Positions 44,527 through 53,585 are shown, numbered from the stretch's first letter. The stretch: 64,000 nucleotides of DNA from Sphaerospermopsis torques-reginae ITEP-024 (GCF_019598945.1 NZ_CP080598.1:1240001-1304000), one strand, 5' to 3'. The notes: generated by a model not told the origin, from the letters alone. Translations and numbers: made by a program.

Positions 44527-46338
44527 ATGGCTATATTACCACCACTACTGAGTAATCAAAAAAATACTCGCACAGTTGGGCGCGGTTCCCAGTCACTATT
44601 CTTAATACTATTCACTTTGCTGATGACATCGGGAATAGGCGCTCGTTTAGCTTATTTACAAATCGTTGAAGGTCCAAAACTCCGGCAAAGGGCAGAGTCT
44701 AACCGGATTCGCATGATTCCCAAACAACCGGAAAGAGGCAACATTTTTGACCGTAATGGCAAACTGTTAGCTACTACTCGTTATCCTCACTCTGTTCACC
44801 TGTGGCCAATGGCACATACCAAGCCCTCCTGGTCAGTTGTCGGTTCGCGTCTGTCCCAAATCCTCGATATTCCGCAAGAGGAAATGGAACAGAAACTAGA
44901 AAAAGCTGGAGCTAATTCTTCTTCTCTGATTCGTATTGCTCGTGACTTAAATGAAGCCCAAGTCACAGCCTTAAAGGAATATGAAAACGAGCTACCAAAT
45001 GTGGAAATAAATACGGAAGCAGTACGTTATTATCCTGATGGTAGACAATTAGCGCATATACTTGGCTATACCCGCGAACTCACAGCAGAACAGCTAAAAA
45101 AACGCAAATCAGAAGGCTATCGTCTCGGTGATGTCATTGGCCAAATGGGTGTAGAAAAAGCTTATGAAAAAACCCTTAGAGGTGAATGGGGTGGTCAGCA
45201 GGTAGAAGTCGATGGTGCTGGCAGACCGCTGCGAGTATTGGGAGAAAAACAGGCAAAAGCTGGTAACGATTTACACTTAACTATAGATTTAGATATCCAA
45301 AAAGCAGCGGAAAAAGCTTTAGGTAGACGTAATGGGGCAATCGTAGCACTTAACCCTAACAACGGTGAAGTTTTAGCGATGGTATCCCATCCTACTTTTG
45401 ACCCGAATATTTTTTCTAAACAAAGACTTTCTCAAAAAGATTGGGAAAGCGTGCAAGGTGAAGAACATCCTTTAGTAAATCGGGCTTTAAGTGCTTTTCC
45501 CCCAGCTAGTACCTTTAAAATTGTCACTAACACAGCAGGTATAGAATCAGGTAAATTTTCTCCTAATGTGATTCTACCAACCTATCCTTATTTGGTTATC
45601 GGTGGCACAAGATTTGGTGAATGGAATCATGCGGGATTTGGTCCATTAGGTTTTGTAGGCGCAATGCAATGGAGTAGTGATACTTTCTTTTATCAAATTG
45701 GTAAAGGTATCGGTGGTCCTACTTTGATTGAATGGACTCGTAAATATGGCTTTGGTGAAAAAACTGGTTTTGATTTTGTCACAGAAGAAGCAAAAGGTTT
45801 AGTTCCTGATGACAACTGGAAGCGCAAAGCCTGGAAAATGCCTTGGACTATAGGCGACACTATTAATATGACTATTGGCCAAGGTGCTTTATTGACTACA
45901 CCTCTACAAGTGGCTGTAATGTTTGCTGTACCGGCTAATGGTGGTTATCGAGTCCAGCCACATCTGCTTAAAGACGATGGAGACGCAAAAAAATGGCGCG
46001 AATCTCTGAATATGAAACCAGTAACTATTAAAGTTCTTCGTGAGGGATTGCGAAAAGTTGTATCTGAGGGTACGGGTAAAGTTTTGAATCAACCAACTCT
46101 TCCCCCAGTAGCCGGTAAAAGTGGTACAGCAGAAGCTTGGAATCGTCGTGGAATCAAACAAAATCATGCTTGGTTTGGTGCTTATGCACCTGCTGATAAA
46201 CCAGAAATCTTGGTTGTGGCTTTTGGAGAACATTCTGGTGGTGGTGGTGGTAGTGTGGCCGCACCAATGATTTTAGAAATTATGGAGGATTATTTTGCCC
46301 GCAAGTATCCAGGGAAGTATAAAAAAGGTAATAGGTAA
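44527..46338 (+). CDS. mrdA: Penicillin-binding protein 2 (elongation transpeptidase)
   Basis: This 603-residue class B PBP cross-links peptidoglycan during elongation with RodA and MreB. One N-terminal membrane segment (LFLILFTLLMTSGIGARLAYL) anchors it. The dimerisation domain has ERGNIFDRNG near residue 75. The transpeptidase motifs are STFK (in PPASTFKIV near residue 335), SSD near residue 383 as the SxN element, and KSGTAEAW near residue 535. The last residues, KKGNR, end in an STRR array which supplies Gly-Asn-Arg-stop exactly as in pyrD. Confidence 0.93.
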   Translation: MAILPPLLSNQKNTRTVGRGSQSLFLILFTLLMTSGIGARLAYLQIVEGPKLRQRAESNRIRMIPKQPERGNIFDRNGKLLATTRYPHSVHLWPMAHTKPSWSVVGSRLSQILDIPQEEMEQKLEKAGANSSSLIRIARDLNEAQVTALKEYENELPNVEINTEAVRYYPDGRQLAHILGYTRELTAEQLKKRKSEGYRLGDVIGQMGVEKAYEKTLRGEWGGQQVEVDGAGRPLRVLGEKQAKAGNDLHLTIDLDIQKAAEKALGRRNGAIVALNPNNGEVLAMVSHPTFDPNIFSKQRLSQKDWESVQGEEHPLVNRALSAFPPASTFKIVTNTAGIESGKFSPNVILPTYPYLVIGGTRFGEWNHAGFGPLGFVGAMQWSSDTFFYQIGKGIGGPTLIEWTRKYGFGEKTGFDFVTEEAKGLVPDDNWKRKAWKMPWTIGDTINMTIGQGALLTTPLQVAVMFAVPANGGYRVQPHLLKDDGDAKKWRESLNMKPVTIKVLREGLRKVVSEGTGKVLNQPTLPPVAGKSGTAEAWNRRGIKQNHAWFGAYAPADKPEILVVAFGEHSGGGGGSVAAPMILEIMEDYFARKYPGKYKKGNR

Positions 46339-46411
46339 TAGGTAATTGGTAATTGGTAATTGGTAATTGGGAAATATAAAATTGATTACCCAGTCACCAG
46401 TCACCAGTCAC
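46327..46411. repeat. STRR arrays TAGGTAA/TTGGTAA and CACCAGT
   Basis: The array runs from the last codons of mrdA (46327) to 46371 and then, after a short gap, as CACCAGT units (46390-46411), overlapping the stop codon of the convergent WG gene at 46408. Both gene ends are therefore formed by repeat DNA. Confidence 0.8.
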
Positions 46412-48315
46412 CTACTAATATATCCCCATTTACCACCCACATTCACTAATGCTAAACCCTGAGAAAAAGGTTTTGCAAAATCAAATTCTGGGTAAATTAT
46501 AAACTCAGCCAATTTATTAATATATCCCCATTTACCGTTAATTTTTGCAGGTGCTAATCCTTCTGCAAAAATACCCACTTCTTCAAATTGTGGCTGGATC
46601 ACAAAGTAACCAGTTTGATTAATATATCCCCATTGATTACTAACTTTCACTGCGGCTACACCATTTGCAAAACTATCGGCATCATCAAAATTAAAGGAAA
46701 TGATAGTTCTATTACTATTATCAATATATCCCCATTTATTCGTTTCTGGTATTTTGACTGCTGCTAGATTGTGAGAAAATGATTTGGCTTCTACAAATTT
46801 TGCAGGAATTGTAAATTGTCCTTTTTCATCAATTGTTTTGGCTACATATCCCCAAAAATTCCCCACTTTGACGGCTGCCATGTTTTCAGAAAAGGATCTT
46901 GCGTCATCAAATTTGATATCTGTAATAAGGTTGCCATTCATATCAATAAAACCGTATTTATCTTTAAGTTTGACTACTGCTGATCCTTCATAAAATGGTG
47001 CAGCACTATCATATTCAATGCGCCCTATTAGCTTACCTTGTTTATCAATATAACCCCATTTTTCACCAATTCTGACTGCGGCTATACCTTGAGAAAAAGC
47101 CTCAATTTTATCAAATAAATTTAATGAAAACTGGGGATCTGGATCAATTTCTTTATTAGTAGATAGATTGATGTAGTTATAGGGATTTAGTCTTTGTTGG
47201 GTAAAAATGCTATTTTTACTTTTAATTTCTCTGATGTCAAATTTTCCTGGCGCTTGAGAATAAACAGTAGATTGCAGTCTTTTAGCTAAAAGCTCATCAT
47301 TTTGCTTTAAACCTTCATAGAAAAATAAAACTTCCCCTTGAATACCAAGTTGTCTGTTAGTTTCTATGACTGTAATTAATTCTTCTGGTTTAACCATATA
47401 ATATGGTTTTTTTCTATAAATAGTAATACCTGGAATTAGTTGTGATAGTTGTTCTTGGGTAAATTGTGATTGAGAAATTCGGGTAATTTCCGATTGATAA
47501 GCTTTAATATCTTCTCTATAAACTTGGGGATGAATTAAATCTACTAATCGCCAGTTAACCCAGGTGACTGAATCTTGTAAATAGTTTTCATAACCCCAAC
47601 GGAAAACACTTGGAGACATGGAAATGATTAAATCGGGATTTACTTTAATTATTTCTCTGTGAAAACGATTGAAAAAATGGGATAAAATATCTGCTCTCCA
47701 TTTTAACCAATCAGGATCTTTAAAGTTGTTTGGAGGTTGAGGCTGAAATTCTTGTTGATAACGTGCAAGAGTTTTAGCATCATAACCGCCTTCACTGGGT
47801 AAAGCAATGAAGTGATCATCTCCTTGAATCCCAGCAATCTCATATTTTTTGATAACTTCTAAAAATAAACTTAATATAAATTCTTGAACTTGAATATCTA
47901 GGGAATTTAACCAGCAAAATTCATTTTTAATTAGCTCATTGTTAAATATATCACGAGCAACCCAATCTTTTTCGTTTGCAATAATGTTAAATTTGGATCT
48001 CTTGGCTACATGAGAACTCATAAAACCGTATTCAAACCAAGGAATAACCGCGATGTCAACTTTTTTGGCTTCTTCAATTATTTCTTGTAAAGGATCTCGC
48101 TTTTTATCTTCACCATCAAAGCGAGGATTGATTTCTATGTTTATTAGTTTTTTCATTACTTGACTACGATAGATGGTTAAACCGTTATTCCAAACAACGG
48201 GAAAAACAACGTTAAATCCTGTTTTGGCGAGAAATTCCATTGCTTCTTGGATATTTTCTCTTTTGTCTAACACATTACTGTCTGTAACCGTGATCCAAAT
48301 ACCGCGAATTTCCAT
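46408..48315 (-). CDS. Glycosyl-hydrolase-like (GHL10) protein with seven WG repeats
   Basis: The N-terminal half (about residues 1-330) resembles the GHL10/DUF187 family of putative glycoside hydrolases: RGIWITVTDSNVL, GFNVVFPVVWNNG, VIPWFEYGF, AGIQGDDHF near residue 160 and ISMSPSVFRWGYENY. The C-terminal half has seven WG repeats of about 40 residues (KWGYI, KYGFI, FWGYV, KWGYI, QWGYI, KWGYI, KWGYI), likely a protein- or sugar-binding surface. There is no signal peptide, which is odd for a hydrolase of external glycans. Total 635 residues. The neighbouring SLH gene in the same orientation also ends with a WG repeat. Confidence 0.75.
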   Translation of the reverse strand: MEIRGIWITVTDSNVLDKRENIQEAMEFLAKTGFNVVFPVVWNNGLTIYRSQVMKKLINIEINPRFDGEDKKRDPLQEIIEEAKKVDIAVIPWFEYGFMSSHVAKRSKFNIIANEKDWVARDIFNNELIKNEFCWLNSLDIQVQEFILSLFLEVIKKYEIAGIQGDDHFIALPSEGGYDAKTLARYQQEFQPQPPNNFKDPDWLKWRADILSHFFNRFHREIIKVNPDLIISMSPSVFRWGYENYLQDSVTWVNWRLVDLIHPQVYREDIKAYQSEITRISQSQFTQEQLSQLIPGITIYRKKPYYMVKPEELITVIETNRQLGIQGEVLFFYEGLKQNDELLAKRLQSTVYSQAPGKFDIREIKSKNSIFTQQRLNPYNYINLSTNKEIDPDPQFSLNLFDKIEAFSQGIAAVRIGEKWGYIDKQGKLIGRIEYDSAAPFYEGSAVVKLKDKYGFIDMNGNLITDIKFDDARSFSENMAAVKVGNFWGYVAKTIDEKGQFTIPAKFVEAKSFSHNLAAVKIPETNKWGYIDNSNRTIISFNFDDADSFANGVAAVKVSNQWGYINQTGYFVIQPQFEEVGIFAEGLAPAKINGKWGYINKLAEFIIYPEFDFAKPFSQGLALVNVGGKWGYISR

Positions 48316-48428
48316 AGTTCAATTTTAGTTTTTAAATAAGGAGTCAGGAGTCAGGAGAGGAAAATTTGAGATTTTGGATTTTCCAAGATATATTTACTAA
48401 GTTGATAAACCTTTAATTTGCATAAACA

Positions 48429-48450
48429 GGGCGGGCAGGATGCCCACCCC
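48429..48450. repeat. Palindrome GGGCGGGC-AGGAT-GCCCACCC
   Basis: GGGCGGGCAGGATGCCCACC followed by CC is a G/C-rich imperfect hairpin in an A+T-rich spacer, a pattern dispersed in cyanobacterial genomes. It lies between the two WG-repeat genes and may separate their transcripts. Confidence 0.4.
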
Positions 48451-48539
48451 ACAAGAGTTTTAATTGGAGATAGTATGCAAGTTAAATGTTCAACATCTAA
48501 CAACAATTTTCAACCTGAAAGCTGAAAGCTGATAGCTAA

Positions 48540-49292
48540 TTACTGATTCCTAAATAATGCTAATCCTTCAGAAAAAGTATTTGCTTCTTTTAGTGTTGGA
48601 GGAATGATAAATTTTCCGGTTTTGTCGATATAACCCCATTGATTATCTTTCTGTACTCTTGCTAATTCTGCCACAAAAGGATCGGCGGTATCAAATTGTG
48701 GGGGAATCACAAATAATTCTAAACCGGGAATATATTTGTAAGGTACAGTAGAAATTTCTAATACTTGACAAATAAAGGCTGCTATTTCGCCTCTGGTGGC
48801 GTTGATGTTGGGTTGTAAACGTTGGATGTCTGGGTAGTTAACAACGATGCGTTTTTGTGTGGCAGCAGCGATCGCATTTATAGCATAACTAGGAATTTGT
48901 CCAAAATCATTGTAATATTTTTTTAAGGTGGCGATCGCATCTCCTGTAACTTGATAACCTAACCCGGAAACTAAAGCTGTTAAAGCTTGTACACGGGGAA
49001 TTGCTTGATTAGGTTTAAAGGTACGATTGGGATATCCTGAGAGATAACCTGTTTGATATGCTGAGGCGATCGCATTTACCGCCCAATGATTAACGGGTAC
49101 ATCTGTAAATTTAATTGCTGGGCGAGATGAGGGATTTTTGGGTAAACCTGTATACACAATGGCTGCAAATTCCGCACGGGTAACAGGTGCATCGGGGCGA
49201 AATGTGCCATCTGGATAACCTTTGAGGATATTTTTTGCCGCAGCAGTAAGAATAGATGCTTTTGCCCAGTGGTTTTCTATATCTGTGAACAT
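48540..49292 (-). CDS. Protein with three SLH domains and one WG repeat
   Basis: The 250 residues hold three S-layer homology modules (FTDIENHWAKASI…, FTDVPVNHWAVNAI…, YNDFGQIPSYAINAI…), each about 55 residues with the GYPDGTF-type turn, then one WG repeat (NQWGYIDKTGKFIIPPTL) ending abruptly at FSEGLALFRNQ. SLH domains usually bind cell-wall polymers, and cyanobacterial ones often belong to porins, but here no barrel and no signal peptide follow. I use the ATG at 49292; an in-frame ATG at 49358 adds 22 residues made of CACCAGT repeats. The single WG repeat suggests truncation. Confidence 0.75.
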   Translation of the reverse strand: MFTDIENHWAKASILTAAAKNILKGYPDGTFRPDAPVTRAEFAAIVYTGLPKNPSSRPAIKFTDVPVNHWAVNAIASAYQTGYLSGYPNRTFKPNQAIPRVQALTALVSGLGYQVTGDAIATLKKYYNDFGQIPSYAINAIAAATQKRIVVNYPDIQRLQPNINATRGEIAAFICQVLEISTVPYKYIPGLELFVIPPQFDTADPFVAELARVQKDNQWGYIDKTGKFIIPPTLKEANTFSEGLALFRNQ

Positions 49293-49300
49293 AAGGAAAT

Positions 49301-49356
49301 AGGTGACTGGTGACAGGTGACAGGTGACTGGTGACAGGTGACTGGTGACTGGTGAC
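49301..49356. repeat. STRR array GGTGACT/GGTGACA
   Basis: Seven or so GGTGACT/GGTGACA units lie right upstream of the SLH gene and read through its frame, making a false N-terminus. Confidence 0.8.
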
Positions 49357-49363
49357 AAGATAA

Positions 49364-49442
49364 GATCCCCGACTTCTTTTATTATCGTGTTAATAATTTA
49401 GGATTAATAATTTAGGAATTGATCTCAGATGTCAGGGATCTG
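49364..49442. repeat. Palindromic repeat with ATCCCCGACTTCT ends, copy 2
   Basis: The ends AGATCCCCGACTTCTTTTAT (49363-49382) and CAGATGTCAGGGATCT (49426-49441) match the ends of the element at 3852, with some changes in the right arm and a longer middle. Confidence 0.55.
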
Positions 49443-49456
49443 GGTATCAGTTTAGT

Positions 49457-49894
49457 TTATTTTTCCCAAAAAGCATCAGTTAATAAACTATCTATATCTT
49501 CGGGAAAAGGACAGTTTTCAGGAAAAACAATACTGGGATAGATATCTTGAACATCTGATAAAGCATCTTCCCATGTTTCTGGGAAAATTTCTGTAAAATA
49601 GTTTTTTAAACTGGGTGAGACTTTTACTAAACGTCGAATTTGCTTTCTTTGTTCCTTAATGGTTAATTCCCAACCACGATTATCATAAACACTATTTACA
49701 TAACACCGTTTTAATAAATGTTCTAGTAAAACTTCTAAGCGATTTTGTAATGCTTGTTTTTCACTACGCCCCAAGGCCGATATCTCCTCTTGAATATGCA
49801 CCCAGTCAATGGCATCTAAAGCCTGATTTTGAATAGTTTTTGCTTGTTGTTCTGTCCAGAGAACAAAATCCTGTTCATAGAGTGAATTATTCAT
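49457..49894 (-). CDS. DUF29 family protein (first of two in the window)
   Basis: This 145-residue all-helical protein begins NNSLYEQDFVLWTEQQAKTIQ. The conserved core IDWVHIQEEISALGRSEKQALQNRLEVLLEHLLK and the ending FPENCPFPEDIDSLL are the hallmarks of DUF29, a family very common in cyanobacteria with unsettled function. I use the Met at 49894; the upstream ATG at 49921 adds nine residues with no family match. A second DUF29 gene lies 2.6 kb away on the other strand. Confidence 0.85.
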   Translation of the reverse strand: MNNSLYEQDFVLWTEQQAKTIQNQALDAIDWVHIQEEISALGRSEKQALQNRLEVLLEHLLKRCYVNSVYDNRGWELTIKEQRKQIRRLVKVSPSLKNYFTEIFPETWEDALSDVQDIYPSIVFPENCPFPEDIDSLLTDAFWEK

Positions 49895-49992
49895 AAATAA
49901 AAACCTAGCAATAACCATCACATACTATTTATAGCAAGTGACTGGTGATTGGTGACTGGTGACTAGGTTATTAATCTTCCCCTGCCTACTGA

Positions 49993-50787
49993 CTACTGTA
50001 CAGGTTTGACATTTCTGGCTTTGTAGAAAGTTTCTAAACTATGGCGATCGCCTACAAACCTCCAATGCCAAGGTTCATAACTCACACCTTGAGTATTATC
50101 TTGAGGAAAGGACAACTCAAAACCAAAACGAGCAGCGTTAGCTTCTAACCATTGATAGGCTTTGGTATTTTCAAAAGTAGTTTGTAAATTTGTTGCTGGT
50201 ACTGCCCCATCTCCTATATCTACGGCATAGCCAGTATGATGTTCACTATGACCTGGAGGGGCGCTCAGTGCTGCTCTTTCGGCGGGGGTTTGATTACGTT
50301 GAGCGCCAATAGTAAAAAATAACTGTTCCTGTTCTTTCACGGAACGAAAACCAGAAATAGGCACTAAAATTACACCCGCGCTGCGTGCTGCTTGTGCCAT
50401 CGCTTGAAATCTTTGGGCGGCCGCTTGTCGCAATCTAATCCGTCCATCGGCTGTAATTGGTAACAATTCTGACTCTGGTGCTTCAGGATAAGCCAAATGT
50501 CCCAACACTACATCATTGTTAGCTGCTGGAGTTTTTATTGGTGTAGGTGTAGAAACAACAGGTGTTGATTGAGAATCAGCATTATTTTTAGGTGCTGTAA
50601 TAAAAAATAAAAAACCACTACCTACAGCCATCACCACAAATCCGACTATTCCCCCAATCATTAAAACTAGCGGTTGTACGCGCATCTGAGATCCACTATC
50701 AGGAGTATCGCGCAAAGCTGCTGGAATATCATCACCTGGTGATGGTGATGAGTTTTGGGGTTTTCCTGGAAATCCAGCGTTTTTCAA
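49993..50787 (-). CDS. Membrane-anchored M15 family D,D-carboxypeptidase (VanY-like)
   Basis: This 264-residue protein is anchored by one membrane segment (LVLMIGGIVGFVVMAVGSGFLFFI, about residues 41-64). The zinc peptidase motifs follow: SGFRSVKEQ, SEHHTGYAVDIGD, with the zinc His and Asp near residue 188, and EPWHWRF near residue 246. Enzymes of this family trim the terminal D-Ala from peptidoglycan stem peptides. A Thr/Pro-rich linker lies after the membrane segment. It is monocistronic. Confidence 0.88.
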   Translation of the reverse strand: MKNAGFPGKPQNSSPSPGDDIPAALRDTPDSGSQMRVQPLVLMIGGIVGFVVMAVGSGFLFFITAPKNNADSQSTPVVSTPTPIKTPAANNDVVLGHLAYPEAPESELLPITADGRIRLRQAAAQRFQAMAQAARSAGVILVPISGFRSVKEQEQLFFTIGAQRNQTPAERAALSAPPGHSEHHTGYAVDIGDGAVPATNLQTTFENTKAYQWLEANAARFGFELSFPQDNTQGVSYEPWHWRFVGDRHSLETFYKARNVKPVQ

Positions 50788-50810
50788 GAGTCCACTCCTG
50801 TTTAATATAA

Positions 50811-50857
50811 GATTTTGGATTTTAGATTTTGGATTTTGGATTTTAGATTTTAGATTG
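50811..50857. repeat. STRR array TTTTGGA/TTTTAGA
   Basis: Six or seven TTTTGGA/TTTTAGA units lie directly upstream of the M15 peptidase gene. The surrounding 299-base spacer to 51086 contains only decayed repeat units and A+T-rich DNA. Confidence 0.8.
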
Positions 50858-51086
50858 GTAAATAAGGTATAACATTTAAACGTAACAATTCAGGAGTCAT
50901 GAGTCAGGAAGTACAAGTGGGAATGTTTGATAAATCAGTAGATGATCAAATAGTGAGTTTCGGAGTACCTTGGAAAAAGCTGACTGCTGAGGGCTGTTAG
51001 CTGAGTGCTGACATTTAATCACAAAGTCCTACTAAAAAAATCAACATAATAAGTATTATTTTACATATCTATTTTTCAGCAAAATC

Positions 51087-52004
51087 TTGATAAATCTCTT
51101 AGAACTATACGTCAAATTGGTAGGATTAGTCCTAGTGGGAGTTATCCTGGGACGCAAATTACCTGCCATATTTCCTACTCGTTTAGGTCAATTTCTGTTT
51201 TGGGTAGGAGTACCGATCAGTATTGTTGCTTTTTTACGGCAAACCGACTTATCAGGACAGATTTGGATTGCTCCTGCGATCGCCTATTTGGCCATTTTAC
51301 TAGGAGCATTTTTAGCCTGGTTGGTGATCAAAGGTCAAGCCTATTTGACAAATTCTCACCCCCCAGCGTCAACCCAAGGTAGTTTAATTCTAGCCTCAAT
51401 GGTAGGTAACACAGGTTATCTGGGCTTTCCTATCACTTTAGCAATGGTCGGCAAAGAATACTTTGCCTGGGCTTTATTTTACGACTTATTAGGGACTCTA
51501 TTTGGTGCTTATGGTTTAGGTGTGTTACTAGCAGCCCGTTTTAGCAACAACGCCCAAAATCATCAACAAATGACTAAAGCCATATTAATCAATCCTGCCC
51601 TGTGGAGTTTTGGTTTTGGGTTATTATTTCGCCAAGTTAGTATTCCGCCACTGATAGAATTTAGTTTAAATACATTAGCTTGGTTAGCTTTAGCACTATC
51701 CTTGATTTTAATTGGGATGAGGTTGGCGCGGCTTGATTCTTGGTACAAACTCAAACCAGCAACAATCAGTATTTTTATCAAAATGCTATTAGTACCTTTG
51801 GTTTTGGGTAGTAGTTTACGGTTTTTTGGTGTAACTGGAGAAGCAGCACAGGTAGTAGTTTTGCAAATGGCCATGCCTCCGGCTTTTGCTACCGTGGTAT
51901 TAGCGGAAACCTTTGATTTAGATCGTGATTTGGCTGTGACTACTTTAGCAGTGGGCGTTATGGTATTGTTGGTTACTTTGCCTGTTTGGTTGTGGTTGTT
52001 TTGA
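51087..52004 (+). CDS. AEC-family (auxin efflux carrier-like) transporter
   Basis: This 305-residue membrane protein has about ten hydrophobic segments and an internal two-fold pattern. AEC carriers export small organic anions such as malate or auxin-like acids. Typical are LVLVGVILGRKLP at the N-terminus, ASMVGNTGYLGFPITLAMVG near residue 105 with the conserved Asn-Gly-Gly/Pro, and VVLQMAMPPAFATVVLAETF near residue 255. It starts at a TTG (51087). Substrate unknown, single gene. Confidence 0.87.
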   Translation: MINLLELYVKLVGLVLVGVILGRKLPAIFPTRLGQFLFWVGVPISIVAFLRQTDLSGQIWIAPAIAYLAILLGAFLAWLVIKGQAYLTNSHPPASTQGSLILASMVGNTGYLGFPITLAMVGKEYFAWALFYDLLGTLFGAYGLGVLLAARFSNNAQNHQQMTKAILINPALWSFGFGLLFRQVSIPPLIEFSLNTLAWLALALSLILIGMRLARLDSWYKLKPATISIFIKMLLVPLVLGSSLRFFGVTGEAAQVVVLQMAMPPAFATVVLAETFDLDRDLAVTTLAVGVMVLLVTLPVWLWLF

Positions 52005-52168
52005 AGATAGGTAATGGGTAATTGGTAATTGGTAAACTACATCCTGTAAATCCTGTTAGCGTAGCTCCTCCGTAGGAGGCAATCCTGGACATCCTGATAT
52101 GGCTACGCCACGCTACGCTATCAGACAAAATTGAAACGCAGATAAACGCAGATAAACGCAGATAATTT
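52005..52168. repeat. Repeat mosaic before MITE E
   Basis: The 494-base spacer 52005-52498 starts with TTGGTAA units, then a CATCCTGTAAATCC/ATCCTGGACATCCTGAT repeat related to that at 82-1232, interrupted by the palindrome GTAGCTCCTCCGTAGGAGGC and another inserted TGGCTACGCCACGCTACGCTA segment. Three ACGCAGATAA units follow before the MITE. After the MITE, 52340-52498 is A+T-rich with no feature seen. Confidence 0.55.
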
Positions 52169-52331
52169 GGGAGCATCCCAAATGTGTAAATTTATTTTTA
52201 TCTATGGAAATAATATGCTCCAAGGGTTAATATGATTGAACCGCAAAGGGCGCAAAGGACACAAAGGTAAGAGAGTTTAAGAGATTTTTTAGTGTTGCTG
52301 TGGTTATTTTTTCTTTCATTGGGATGCTCCC
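52169..52331. mobile_element. MITE family E copy 1, with perfect inverted ends and 8-base target duplication
   Basis: The 163-base element has identical 13-base inverted ends GGGAGCATCCCAA / TTGGGATGCTCCC and is flanked on both sides by GATAATTT (52161-52168 and 52332-52339). The interior includes a CGCAAAGGGCGCAAAGGACA repeat. No coding capacity. The second copy is at 60520-60683 in the opposite orientation. Confidence 0.9.
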
Positions 52332-52498
52332 GATAATTTTGTACCTCATTCTAGGAAAGTTGTATAGTGACAAAAAAAGAAAAACTTAAATAAGTGGCTG
52401 CAAATTAATGTAAACAATTCATGAATTTTGGTAAAATAAAGATAATTATGTAAAACCGGAGCAAAATAGTTACTAATTCATCAAATAAGAGGTAAATT

Positions 52499-52942
52499 AT
52501 GAACATTAACACAAATTTACAAGCTTTATATGAAATAGATGAAAATTTATGGTTAGAAGAAACAATTACTTTACTCAAAGAAAAACGCTTTCAAGATTTA
52601 GACTTAAATAATTTAATTGAGGAGTTAGAAGCTTTGGGTAGAAGAGATAAAAATGCTGTTGCTAGTTTATTAGAACAAATAATCAGACATCTTTTATTAT
52701 TACACTATTGGACAGAAGAAAATGAAATAAATGGTAATCATTGGCAAACAGAAATTATTGGTTTTCGTAACCAAATAGAGAGATTATTAACCAATAATTT
52801 ACAAAATTATCTCAATAGTGAATTAGAAAAAATTTATAGAAGTGCTTTAAAATATGTTAAGCAGAAAACTAGATTTAAAATAGATTTCCCCGAGTCTTGT
52901 CCTTATACTTTAGAACAAATTTTAGATGAAATTTATTTATAA
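52499..52942 (+). CDS. DUF29 family protein (second)
   Basis: This is a 147-residue all-helical protein. LYEIDENLWLEETITLLKEK, the core DLNNLIEELEALGRRDKNAVASLLEQIIRHLL and the end IDFPESCPYTLEQIL follow the DUF29 pattern. It aligns along its length with the DUF29 protein at 49457-49894 but is clearly diverged. Function unknown. An AGAGGTAA site lies just before the ATG. Confidence 0.85.
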   Translation: MNINTNLQALYEIDENLWLEETITLLKEKRFQDLDLNNLIEELEALGRRDKNAVASLLEQIIRHLLLLHYWTEENEINGNHWQTEIIGFRNQIERLLTNNLQNYLNSELEKIYRSALKYVKQKTRFKIDFPESCPYTLEQILDEIYL

Positions 52943-53063
52943 ATAGGGCTTGATGAATAAAGTCAAAAGCCTGAGAAATCAAGAGTTTGAGGGTGATAAA
53001 TAAAAAATATTCTGACTCCTGACTCCTGACTTCTTAGCACATATTAAAATCCGGTTGTGTTGA

Positions 53064-53585
53064 TTATGTAATTGCTAAATTTTGCTTTTCCGCCAACTCC
53101 TCCGGGGTTATATGTTCATACATCTCAAAAGGTTGATGAATCCAAGGGTTATCCGGTAAATAATCAGCATAGTAATCCGGGGCGATCGCAGAACAAGCTT
53201 TATACCAAATTACCGCAGTACGGATTTCTTCAATCGCAACCAGGCTATATTCTTTTAACCAAGGAATAGTTTCTTTTAGAGTGATACCCGAATCTACTAA
53301 ATCATCTACCAAAAGAATCCGCGAACCTAAACTTTCAGTAGTCATGGTTAAATGAGGAGAAACGATTAAACCGCCCCTTTCCTGTTTACCCGCACCGTTG
53401 TAAGATGATGTAGATAAAATTGCTAACGGTAGATCATAGATCCGTGAGAGAATATCTCCTACTCGTAATCCTCCTCTAGCAAGACAGACTATTTGGTTAA
53501 ATTGCCAACCTGATTGATAAATCTTAACTGCTAATTGTTCAATTTTATGGTGATAATCTGACCAGGAAACGTAAAGGTCTGACAT
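53064..53585 (-). CDS. Type I phosphoribosyltransferase (xanthine/hypoxanthine PRT-like)
   Basis: This 173-residue enzyme has the PRPP-binding motif ILLVDDLVDSGITL near residue 95 and the opening VSWSDYHHKIEQLAVKIYQSG, with CLARGGLRVGDILSR near residue 40. This combination resembles the Gpt-like purine salvage phosphoribosyltransferases, which join a purine base to PRPP. Substrate specificity is not readable. It is divergent from the symporter gene at 53659 with 73 bases between. Confidence 0.82.
   Translation of the reverse strand: MSDLYVSWSDYHHKIEQLAVKIYQSGWQFNQIVCLARGGLRVGDILSRIYDLPLAILSTSSYNGAGKQERGGLIVSPHLTMTTESLGSRILLVDDLVDSGITLKETIPWLKEYSLVAIEEIRTAVIWYKACSAIAPDYYADYLPDNPWIHQPFEMYEHITPEELAEKQNLAIT

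Noticed and set aside
51973-52176. A 67-residue minus-strand frame after the AEC transporter
   Set aside because: It is composed of dispersed repeats (TTGGTAA, ATCCTGGACATCC and GCTACGCC units) and has no protein-like character.
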